DNA of 6,008 bases from assembly GCA_003529705.1 (NCBI GenBank), contig DPVA01000001.1, forward strand, positions 1-6,008, written 5' to 3'. The notes under the pieces were generated by a model, which did no database searches, was not told where the DNA came from, and was given only the letters and a program-made list of their open reading frames with translations. The stretch comes from Gammaproteobacteria bacterium (GTDB taxonomy: Bacteria > Pseudomonadota > Gammaproteobacteria > Arenicellales > UBA868). This document shows positions 1 through 5,755 of the stretch, piece after piece (position 1 is the first letter of the stretch; each line of letters starts with the position of its first letter). The position numbers and the translations under genes are program-made.

Positions 1-280
1 CTCGGCCCGTCCCATTCAGTTTTTTGGCAGCATTGGGCTTGCGAGCACGATGGCAGGGGGCGGCGTACTCACTTGGTTATTTATTGAGCGTGTTTTTTTT
101 GGATTGGCTCTTGCGGGCAGGCCGGCTGTGTTGGCGGGAATCGTGCTGACTCTGGTCGGGCTTCAATTTATTACTGTGGGGTTATTGGCCGAGTTGCAGG
201 CCCGGACTTATCACGAGTCGCAGGACAAGCCAATCTACGAAATTCGGCATATCTACGGAGGCCGCGAATCAAAGATCTGA
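1..280 (+). CDS. GT2 membrane glycosyltransferase, dolichol-phosphate-sugar synthase type (3' end only)
   Basis: Only the last ~92 residues lie in the window. The frame is open from base 2, with no stop before the TGA at 278-280, so the gene begins upstream; the ATG at 50 is internal. The visible part starts with a RPIQFFG segment, followed by two hydrophobic helices (roughly bases 35-115 and 125-200) and a polar tail GLLAELQARTYHESQDKPIY. This pattern (Phe/Gly-rich entry, two membrane helices, then a GLLAE...R.Y.E...KP.Y tail) is typical of the C-terminus of membrane-anchored GT2 enzymes of the DPM1/GtrB/ArnC group, which transfer a sugar from a nucleotide donor to polyprenyl phosphate or to a lipid-linked acceptor at the inner membrane. 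The catalytic domain is missing, so donor and acceptor cannot be inferred. It lies 52 nt upstream of the next glycosyltransferase, probably in the same operon. A T8 run at 93-100 falls in the first helix. Confidence 0.8.
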   Translation, partial: SARPIQFFGSIGLASTMAGGGVLTWLFIERVFFGLALAGRPAVLAGIVLTLVGLQFITVGLLAELQARTYHESQDKPIYEIRHIYGGRESKI

Positions 281-332
281 TCAGTAACGGCTGGCGACAA
301 GGGATTGGGCGTTTTGGTGTTTTGCAACTGTC

Positions 333-2135
333 GTGTTGAATATTTCAATCGTTGTCGTCAATTTTAACTCCGGGCCGTTTCTTAAAGCTGCGGTTGATCT
401 TATTCAGAGTCGGTCTCACGATTATGAGCTGATTGTGATAGACAATCGGTCCTCGGACGGAAGTGCCGAGTTTCTCCGTCGCGATGAGCGAATCCTTTTT
501 ATCGAGTCGGGCTGGAACCGTGGCTTTGGTGCGGCTGCAAACTTAGGGGCGGATAACGCAAGTGGTGATTACCTCCTTTTTTTGAATCCAGACGCCTTTA
601 TTGCAGCACAAACACCAGAACGGATGGCAAGGTATCTTGCGGAAGAGTCCAGGCGCGGCGTCTGTGGTGCGTTGTTAATGGATCTTCGTGGATGCGAACA
701 GGCCGGTAGTCGGCGACGCGACCCTACCTTGCTGCGTTCGTGTGGGAAGGTCCTGGGAAGGCTTGTACCGGGCCCGCTGTTACCGACATTTGATGCGCAT
801 CAGGAAGAACTTCCCACGGGTCCGGCCGAGGTCGAGGCGGTTTCGGGAGCCTGCATGATGGTAAAGAAATCTGTACATCTTGATATAGGCGGATTCGACG
901 AGGGTTATTTTCTTCACTTTGAGGATTTGGACTACTGTAGAAGGGTTCGCGAGAGAGGCTGGATGATCGGGTTTCTACCTGATGCCCCGGTGTTTCATTA
1001 TCAGGGTGGTTCGAGCGAGACCACTAGCAGCTTCCTTTTGCTCCAAAAGCAACTAGGTCTGCGCCGCTATCTTGATAGGTTCGGCCGTCAGGGGAGTGTT
1101 TGCAAAACACTCCGCAGAGCAGCCCTGGGATGCCTAGGGGCCGTAGCGCGAACGATGCTACGTTTTTCTAAAAACGTTAAAACGTTAAAAGAGAAACAAA
1201 CCGATGGACGGTTTGACGGTACCCAGATCCTGGCCGGGGAGGTGCTCGCGGGTAAACATCCGGTTGTACTCGTCTTTGGAGCCAGAAGCGATGTCGGAGA
1301 CGGGCTGTGCGCGCGACTCAACGCCTTGGGCCTGATCACAGTCTGTGTCTCGCGCACCGTCGGAATGCTGAAGGCGAGCCCTCTGGTCATTACCGTCCAT
1401 CCAGACTTGCTGTTGAAGAATCGCCAAGGCGCTCAACTTGATGTCGTAGCAGTCGTAAGCCTTTGTCCAATCTGGGAACTCTCTGGATTTGAAGAGTTCC
1501 TCTGCGATATCCAAAAGAACCCGCAACCCTGGGTGGTCTTAAGTTCAACCAGTGTGGTCACGAAAGCGGACCCCAAGAGTCGAATTCCCCCGGATATTGC
1601 GGCAAGGCTTAATGAGGGAGAAGAATGGGTGAAAAGCTGCCGAAACGGGGTTGTAGGTCCAACGGTAATTGTGCGACCCACGTTGATTTACGGCGGATGC
1701 TGGAATAGGAACATCAACCGAATCAAATGGATAACTAGGAAAACTCGAATAAATCTTGACTTCTCGTTTGGCAAAGGTTTAAGGAGTCCAATCCATTTTG
1801 ACGACTTGGCTCAATGGGTCGCGGGCCTTCTGGTGCGTGAACTGGGCACCAGAGAGAGCCGGCTTGAGGGGCTGCATTGTGTGGAGTTATCCGGTTCCGA
1901 GACACTTTCATTTCGTGAAATGCTGGCTCGCACCCAAAACGCCTCAGGCGTCAGCGGACTTCGCCTTGGATTCGGCCGTAATGCCGCACACCTGTGTTTT
2001 ATCTGTGCGGCTTGGATCCCGTTCTTTCGGGAGGTACCCAAAGACTTTATTCTACGCCTTGAACGAGATTTCCTATTTTCCAGTGCGGCCGCTATTTTGT
2101 TAAAGGAGGAGAAGTTAAGACGCTTCTATCCCTGA
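333..2135 (+). CDS. GT2 glycosyltransferase fused to a divergent NAD(P)-binding epimerase-like SDR domain
   Basis: A 600-residue, two-domain protein. Residues 1-~250 are a rhamnosyltransferase-like GT2: a SIVVVNFNSG opening strand, DNRSSDGS (37-44), NPD in the DXD position (85-87), and SGACMMV...GGFDEGYFLHFEDLDYC (171-202), where E197/D198 fit the usual acidic catalytic motif. Residues ~255-308 are a basic, AT-rich-encoded linker. Residues ~310-500 resemble an extended SDR: VFGARSDVG (314-321, a degenerate GxxGxxG with Ser for the middle Gly), SSTSVV (404-409), RPTLIYGG (448-455) and SPIHFDDLA (485-493). The canonical YxxxK is not visible; E428-E431/W432 occupies that region. This matches, from memory, a family of 'NAD-dependent epimerase' proteins encoded beside wbpL/wbpM in pseudomonads, normally as a separate gene. 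GT2 proteins of this type are usually about 280-320 residues, so 600 is long. The start is GTG 333 (TTG 336 is possible); the frame is closed by TAA at 285, and no clear Shine-Dalgarno is seen. The role is probably addition of a sugar to a lipid-linked O-antigen intermediate; the SDR role is unproven. Confidence 0.85.
   Translation: MLNISIVVVNFNSGPFLKAAVDLIQSRSHDYELIVIDNRSSDGSAEFLRRDERILFIESGWNRGFGAAANLGADNASGDYLLFLNPDAFIAAQTPERMARYLAEESRRGVCGALLMDLRGCEQAGSRRRDPTLLRSCGKVLGRLVPGPLLPTFDAHQEELPTGPAEVEAVSGACMMVKKSVHLDIGGFDEGYFLHFEDLDYCRRVRERGWMIGFLPDAPVFHYQGGSSETTSSFLLLQKQLGLRRYLDRFGRQGSVCKTLRRAALGCLGAVARTMLRFSKNVKTLKEKQTDGRFDGTQILAGEVLAGKHPVVLVFGARSDVGDGLCARLNALGLITVCVSRTVGMLKASPLVITVHPDLLLKNRQGAQLDVVAVVSLCPIWELSGFEEFLCDIQKNPQPWVVLSSTSVVTKADPKSRIPPDIAARLNEGEEWVKSCRNGVVGPTVIVRPTLIYGGCWNRNINRIKWITRKTRINLDFSFGKGLRSPIHFDDLAQWVAGLLVRELGTRESRLEGLHCVELSGSETLSFREMLARTQNASGVSGLRLGFGRNAAHLCFICAAWIPFFREVPKDFILRLERDFLFSSAAAILLKEEKLRRFYP
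1093..1113. repeat. Perfect 9-bp inverted repeat with 3-nt loop at the end of the GT2 domain
   Basis: Arms GGAGTGTTT (1093-1101) and AAACACTCC (1105-1113) are exact reverse complements around the loop GCA. The element is inside the coding sequence (about residues 254-260), exactly where GT2 similarity fades. No T-run follows on the plus strand, so it is not a typical intrinsic terminator. My rough chance estimate for a 9-bp stem with a 3-10 nt loop in 6 kb is about 0.2, so the hairpin is noteworthy mainly for its location. Confidence 0.6.
1160..1186. repeat. 8-bp inverted repeat overlapping a tandem 8-bp direct repeat in the fusion linker
   Basis: ACGTTTTT (1160-1167) and AAAAACGT (1170-1177) are perfect reverse complements around CT. 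The right arm overlaps two head-to-tail copies of AAAACGTT (1171-1178 and 1179-1186), followed by AAAAG. The block is strongly A/T-rich compared with its surroundings and encodes the basic linker stretch FSKNVKTLK (residues 278-286) between the GT2 and SDR domains. It may be a relic of an intergenic region or a slippage-expanded linker. A palindrome of this size alone is expected about once per 6 kb by chance. Confidence 0.55.
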
Positions 2136-2174
2136 GTGAACCAGAAGTCACCGAGATGTGGGTTAGATAAATGA
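2101..2174 (+). promoter_or_regulatory. Possible translational-coupling leader: SD-like tract and 12-codon GTG mini-ORF ending over the next ATG
   Basis: A strong SD-like purine tract (AAAGGAGGAG, 2103-2112) lies inside the end of the fusion gene, whose TGA (2133-2135) is directly followed by GTG 2136. That GTG opens a 12-codon frame (VNQKSPRCGLDK) whose TGA (2172-2174) overlaps the downstream ATG at 2171 as ATGA. A weak stem AGAAG (2110-2114)/CTTCT (2123-2127) could shorten the ~25-nt distance between the SD tract and GTG 2136. The downstream gene itself has only a poor SD. Translation by re-initiation is an inference; the overlap may be fortuitous. Confidence 0.25.
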
Positions 2175-3214
2175 CGAGTGCGATAGCTCTCTTGTTTTTT
2201 TTGGGCTCCTGCCTTTTGACCATTGCTTTCTTGCACGCTCTCTTGCGCACGAAGAGTCGGCTGCTGTCGGGTGATCGGCCCAGTGGTAGGGGTCTTCACT
2301 ATCAGGTTACTCCGCGTGGCGGAGGAGTGGCTGTTGTTCTTACAGGTATTTTGTGCGGCGCAGCGCTGAAGATACTCTATGCGGAGTTCAGTCTGGACCT
2401 GAACTGGTCGGTTGTGTTGGGTGTTATCGGAGTGGCAGCCATGGGATTCTGGGACGACCACTTCGGCCTGAGTATTCGGTTGCGGTTGTGGATCGGGCTT
2501 GGTCTTGCCTGCGTCATCGGCCTCGTCTCTATTGGCCATCATCAATGGGTGCTGTTTGGCAATAATTATCAATGGCCGGTTGAACTGGCGATTCTTCCGG
2601 CGACCGTGGGCTTGGTCTGGCTAATGAATCTGTTTAACTTTATGGATGGCGCCGACGGCGTAGCAGGGGTCCAGGGGCTAGTCGCAACGGGAACCCTGGC
2701 AATGTGGTTTGGCATCTCAAACGAAACGTCATTGGCCTTGATTAACATTGGGGTGGCTGGAGCATGCCTAGGGTTTCTGGTGTTGAATTGGGCTCCGGCC
2801 CGGGTGTTTCTTGGGGACGTAGGTAGCCTTACGCTCGGCCTCTGGTGTGGCAGCATGGCCCTGATCGGCGCGACCCAAGTCGGTATTCCCTTAGAAGCAT
2901 TCCTGATTTTGGTCGGTATTTTCGCTTTTGATGCCACCCTCACTCTGGCTCGGAGAGTGCTTAAGGGCGCCCGGATCACGGAGGCGCATCGGGAGCACCT
3001 TTACCAACGGCTCATTCTCTCCGGCTGGAGTCATCAAAAGGTTGCCTTGCTCACCGCCGGCATAGCCCTGGTGATGGCAGTTTTGGCAACACTAACATTT
3101 CGGGTTCCGCAGCATGGCCTATGGTTCTTTCTTCTGGCACTTGCTATTCTCCTTACATACATGGCTCTCGTTACGCGGCTAAGCTCAGCAGGGAGTCAGA
3201 CCGAGGAAGCATAG
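2171..3214 (+). CDS. wbpL: WbpL/WecA/MraY-family undecaprenyl-phosphate sugar-1-phosphate transferase
   Basis: A 347-residue multipass membrane protein, normal length for the polyprenyl-phosphate HexNAc-1-P transferase family. It transfers a HexNAc-1-phosphate (GlcNAc, FucNAc or QuiNAc in known relatives) from UDP to undecaprenyl phosphate on the inner membrane, starting O-antigen repeat synthesis. Family motifs appear in order: TPRGGG (47-52), GFWDDHFGL (92-100, with the paired D95/D96), NLFNFMDGADG (153-163), RVFLGDVGS (211-219) and AHREHLYQR (272-280, the His-rich cytoplasmic motif). About ten hydrophobic stretches surround them, including the N-terminal helix at residues 3-25 and two C-terminal helices at ~290-335. 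ATG 2171 is preceded immediately by in-frame TAA (2168-2170), so it is the earliest start. The gene begins 35 nt after the GT2-SDR fusion and ends 7 nt before the WbpM-like gene, the usual wbpL-wbpM order in Pseudomonas. The exact sugar cannot be read from sequence, so the symbol means 'wbpL-like'. Confidence 0.92.
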   Translation: MTSAIALLFFLGSCLLTIAFLHALLRTKSRLLSGDRPSGRGLHYQVTPRGGGVAVVLTGILCGAALKILYAEFSLDLNWSVVLGVIGVAAMGFWDDHFGLSIRLRLWIGLGLACVIGLVSIGHHQWVLFGNNYQWPVELAILPATVGLVWLMNLFNFMDGADGVAGVQGLVATGTLAMWFGISNETSLALINIGVAGACLGFLVLNWAPARVFLGDVGSLTLGLWCGSMALIGATQVGIPLEAFLILVGIFAFDATLTLARRVLKGARITEAHREHLYQRLILSGWSHQKVALLTAGIALVMAVLATLTFRVPQHGLWFFLLALAILLTYMALVTRLSSAGSQTEEA

Positions 3215-3221
3215 AGCCATA

Positions 3222-5120
3222 ATGGAACGTTCGTTGTTCGACAGATTACTCGCTGCCGCAAGGTACCTTTTCGGTCGCTGGCCAGTACTTTTGCACGATG
3301 CAATCGCGGTGTGTGTGGCCTGGCTTGGGGCTTTCTGGTTTCGATTTAACCTTGATCGGATTCCGGAGATCTTTCTCGATCAGTCGATAACGTTCCTTCC
3401 GCTGGTTGTGTTTTGGCATCTCGTGTTTTTTATCGTTTTTGGAGTCCACCGCGGTGCGTGGCGGTTTACATCGACCCACGACCTGTCAGTGATCCTGAAG
3501 TCTGTTGTGGTGGGTACTGCAGTTGTGGCGTTTTCAATTTTTCTAGCGACACGTCTGATCGCAGTCCCAAGGTCGGTCTTTCCGCTCCACGGCGTCTTTC
3601 TGATTGGACTCCTCATTGGCACCAGAATTCTCTACCGACTGTTTCGTGACCGGCAGGTTAGTCGAGGCGTGGGGAAACGAGTCCTAATCGTTGGCGCGGG
3701 CGCAGCAGGAGATATGCTTCTGAAGGATCTCGGGCGAAATCAGGGGATCAACTATGATGTGGTCGGCTTCATTGACGACGACGAAACCAAGAAGGGTCGG
3801 GAGATTCAGGGAGTTAGAGTACTCGACCGCTGTGCAGCGATCCCCCAACTGGCACGATTGCTGCGGATCGAACTGATATTGATCGCTGTACCGAGCGCGA
3901 GTGCAGAAGCAATGCGGTCGATAGTTGAATATTGCGAGAAGGCGGCAACCCCATTTCGCACGCTCCCCAAGGTTCAGGATATTCTGGACGGGGCGGCGTC
4001 GAGTGCCGATCTGCGTTCGGTCGAACTGGATGATCTTTTGGGCCGTGATCCTGTTAGTCTGGACTGGCGGGCGATGGCAGGAATGATCAAAGGGCGTCGG
4101 GTTCTTATTACCGGCGGTGCTGGGTCGATCGGGAGCGAACTTTGCAGGCAGGTCGCTCGACTGGAGCCGGAAGAGATTACACTTTTTGAACAGAACGAGT
4201 TTAATCTCTATTCTCTCGCACTTGAACTCGAAGAGCGTTTTCCTTTAGTGACCTTTCGACGCCTCTTGGGGGATGTTTGTGATCCAGAGTCGGTAGAGTT
4301 TGTCTTCTCACAATACCAGCCACAGATCGTATTCCACGCCGCTGCGTATAAACACGTCCCGATGCTTCAGGCCCAGGTGCGAGAGACTATTAGAAACAAT
4401 ACCGTTGGAACGATGTTAACAGCTGCTGCCGCGGTGCGATCGGGGGCGGAGAGGTTTATCCTGATCTCGACTGATAAAGCGGTCAATCCAACCAGCATGA
4501 TGGGGGTGAGTAAGCGTCTCGCTGAGATGGTTGTGCAATTGAACAATGCGGAATCAAAGACGGCCTTTATTACGGTGCGTTTTGGAAATGTTCTTGGTTC
4601 GGCCGGGAGTGTGGTTCCACTCTTCGAACGTCAGATTCGGGGCGGCGGACCTGTCACGGTTACTGATCCGATGATGACACGTTACTTCATGACCATCTCG
4701 GAGGCGTGCCAGCTGATTCTCCAGGCGTGTGCGATGGGCGAGGGTGGGGAGATCTTTGTTCTCAATATGGGCGAGCCCGTGAAGATTGACTATCTAGCCC
4801 GACAAATGATTCGTCTGTCGGGAAAGATGCCAGATGAGGAAATCGAGATCCGGTATACCGGGTTGCGGCCTGGTGAGAAACTGACCGAGGAACTTTTCCA
4901 TCCCGATGAGGATCTTACTCCGACCTCCTACGATAAAATCCTGCTCGCGCGAAGTCGCGGTGTCAACCGTGTGGAGTTAACGTGGCAACTAGAGGAACTT
5001 CGGAGTTGCGTGGAGGTTTATGATCACCATCGCGCCCGGGAAATTGCCGTAAGCCTGGTTCCGGAATATAGGGAGGATAATGACGGCAAGGGGGCACAAT
5101 CGCCGATCCAAGCAGCATAA
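3222..5120 (+). CDS. wbpM: WbpM/FlaA1/CapD-type membrane UDP-HexNAc 4,6-dehydratase
   Basis: A 632-residue protein, close to the usual length of the WbpM family. Four N-terminal membrane helices (about residues 22-40, 56-76, 91-110 and 118-136) are followed by a first Rossmann-like region with GAGAAG (158-163), then the catalytic extended-SDR domain: LITGGAGSIGSEL (295-307, cofactor loop), GDV (350-352), FHAAAYKHVPML (371-382), ISTDKAVNPTSMMG (415-428), VSKRLAE (429-435), RFGNVLGS (453-460) and LRPGEKLTEELF (548-559). Met occupies the place of the usual catalytic Tyr (SMMGxxK), the altered Ser-Met-Lys triad known for WbpM; this is a family feature, not a defect. The expected reaction is UDP-GlcNAc to UDP-4-keto-6-deoxy-HexNAc, the precursor of FucNAc/QuiNAc-type sugars. 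ATG 3222 lies 7 nt after the wbpL-like stop; AGAG at 3213-3216 is a weak SD, and GAGGA at 3203 is rather far. It is the last gene of the operon, converging on csiV. Confidence 0.95.
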   Translation: MERSLFDRLLAAARYLFGRWPVLLHDAIAVCVAWLGAFWFRFNLDRIPEIFLDQSITFLPLVVFWHLVFFIVFGVHRGAWRFTSTHDLSVILKSVVVGTAVVAFSIFLATRLIAVPRSVFPLHGVFLIGLLIGTRILYRLFRDRQVSRGVGKRVLIVGAGAAGDMLLKDLGRNQGINYDVVGFIDDDETKKGREIQGVRVLDRCAAIPQLARLLRIELILIAVPSASAEAMRSIVEYCEKAATPFRTLPKVQDILDGAASSADLRSVELDDLLGRDPVSLDWRAMAGMIKGRRVLITGGAGSIGSELCRQVARLEPEEITLFEQNEFNLYSLALELEERFPLVTFRRLLGDVCDPESVEFVFSQYQPQIVFHAAAYKHVPMLQAQVRETIRNNTVGTMLTAAAAVRSGAERFILISTDKAVNPTSMMGVSKRLAEMVVQLNNAESKTAFITVRFGNVLGSAGSVVPLFERQIRGGGPVTVTDPMMTRYFMTISEACQLILQACAMGEGGEIFVLNMGEPVKIDYLARQMIRLSGKMPDEEIEIRYTGLRPGEKLTEELFHPDEDLTPTSYDKILLARSRGVNRVELTWQLEELRSCVEVYDHHRAREIAVSLVPEYREDNDGKGAQSPIQAA

Positions 5121-5128
5121 TCCGGCCC
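5121..5128. other. Convergent junction of 8 nt without visible intrinsic terminator
   Basis: The WbpM-like stop (TAA, 5118-5120) and the csiV stop (5129-5131 on the minus strand) face each other across 8 nt. No GC-rich hairpin followed by a T-run is visible on either strand nearby. The best stem, GGCGT/ACGCC at about 5139-5161, lacks a T-run. Each transcript probably runs into the other gene unless Rho ends it. This is also the boundary between the polysaccharide locus and the mfd-csiV pair. Confidence 0.6.
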
Positions 5129-5755
5129 TCAGGGAAACGGCGTGGCCACTACCAGGACGCCAAACCTTGGATGATCAACGTAGTTCACTTCGCCGACCGT
5201 GATTGTCCGAGTATCTCGAATTACCCAAGTCGACGGGTTTGGCCGACTGGTGACTGTGTCCTTGACCTTTGATCGCGAGTATTTGTGAGCGTATACGATG
5301 GAGGTGCTGAGTCGGCTGGTGCCGGCAAGACTGAGGTGGAAGTAAATGCGAATGTAGGCCCCCACCTCGCCATTTCTCCTTTTGACACGAAATCGAACTG
5401 GTGCGAAGTGACCCGTGTTGAGCCTTTTCGCCCCGGCATGAATTACCACCTGATGACTCGGGCTCTTATTTAAGCGTTTTTTTGCCGTTGCTAAAGACCC
5501 GGAACCATTGAGCAATGAGTGCCCCCGTCCTGCCGCCGCTGAGTTGCTTAAGATCTCGTTTAACGCAAGCAATCGATCATGGGAGTTGGCGGGCTCAGGC
5601 AATCCGCCGGGCGGGACGGCATAACGGAAGATCAGATACTCGAGATCGGTCCGTTCATTAGCTTCCGTGGGGGAAGAATACGGGAGTACAAGAATCGCAC
5701 AGAGGATGAACGACAGAATATGTCTGAACGATCGCGATGAGTTTTCTATCCTCAC
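5129..5755 (-). CDS. csiV: CsiV-like secreted peptidoglycan-associated envelope protein
   Basis: A 208-residue protein with a signal peptide: charged N-terminus, hydrophobic core at residues 13-27, and probable cleavage after TEA (30-32). The mature start (DLEYLIFRY, 37-45) matches the '..VE.IIFrR' opening of the CsiV family. The C-terminus is the most diagnostic part: TRTITVGEVNYVDHPRFGVLVVATP (182-206) fits the family's 'R....GE.hYlDHP.FGvLv.itP' ending. A strand before it (YIRIYFHLSLA, 134-144) also fits. In Vibrio cholerae, CsiV is a periplasmic peptidoglycan-binding protein that works through LpoA to activate PBP1A; the same role here is inferred. The mid-region (50-110) shows nothing recognisable. 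The start GTG (5755-5753) overlaps the upstream mfd TGA by 4 nt (GTGA), so translation is probably coupled; no strong SD precedes it. A lipobox is absent: Cys19 is too early and lacks the context. The neighbour mfd supports the assignment. Confidence 0.82.
   Translation of the reverse strand: MRIENSSRSFRHILSFILCAILVLPYSSPTEANERTDLEYLIFRYAVPPGGLPEPANSHDRLLALNEILSNSAAAGRGHSLLNGSGSLATAKKRLNKSPSHQVVIHAGAKRLNTGHFAPVRFRVKRRNGEVGAYIRIYFHLSLAGTSRLSTSIVYAHKYSRSKVKDTVTSRPNPSTWVIRDTRTITVGEVNYVDHPRFGVLVVATPFP
5752..5755 (-). promoter_or_regulatory. GTGA stop/start overlap coupling mfd to csiV
   Basis: On the minus strand the mfd stop TGA (5754-5752) and the csiV start GTG (5755-5753) share bases in GTGA. 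Such 4-nt overlaps generally indicate translational coupling within one mRNA. The sequence just upstream (GGACAGTCCAAC) gives no good SD, which agrees with re-initiation by ribosomes finishing mfd. Confidence 0.7.

Noticed and set aside
1093..1113. Intrinsic terminator within the fusion gene
   Set aside because: The hairpin is perfect but is followed by GCAGAGC, not a T-run, and it sits inside an open coding frame.
1155..1242. Possible internal starts (ATG 1155, GTG 1242) that would give a separate SDR protein
   Set aside because: ATG 1155 has only AGGGG about 14 nt upstream, and GTG 1242 has GGGGAG directly abutting it, so neither spacing is good. The frame is continuous with the GT2 and has no stop, so one fused product is simpler.
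2126..2572. Open frame of 148 codons on the minus strand across the fusion/wbpL boundary
   Set aside because: Gln/Thr/Asn-rich low-complexity translation, no SD and no family resemblance; it lies opposite confident coding sequence.
2569..2979. Open frame of 136 codons on the minus strand, opposite the wbpL-like gene
   Set aside because: Its translation is Arg/Pro/Thr-rich with no recognisable motifs, and the plus-strand frame carries all wbpL family motifs; it is an antisense shadow.
4490..4515. Apparent loss of catalytic Tyr in the WbpM-like enzyme (SMMGxxK)
   Set aside because: Met in this position is a known trait of the WbpM family (Ser-Met-Lys triad), so it is not an inactivating change.
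5139..5161. Terminator hairpin after the wbpM-like gene (GGCGT/ACGCC)
   Set aside because: Short interrupted stem within the csiV coding end, followed by AAACC rather than T's.
5285..5473. Small plus-strand open frame inside csiV
   Set aside because: It is opposite csiV, whose signal peptide and C-terminal GEVNYVDHPRFGVL pattern fix the coding strand; no SD or motif supports it.
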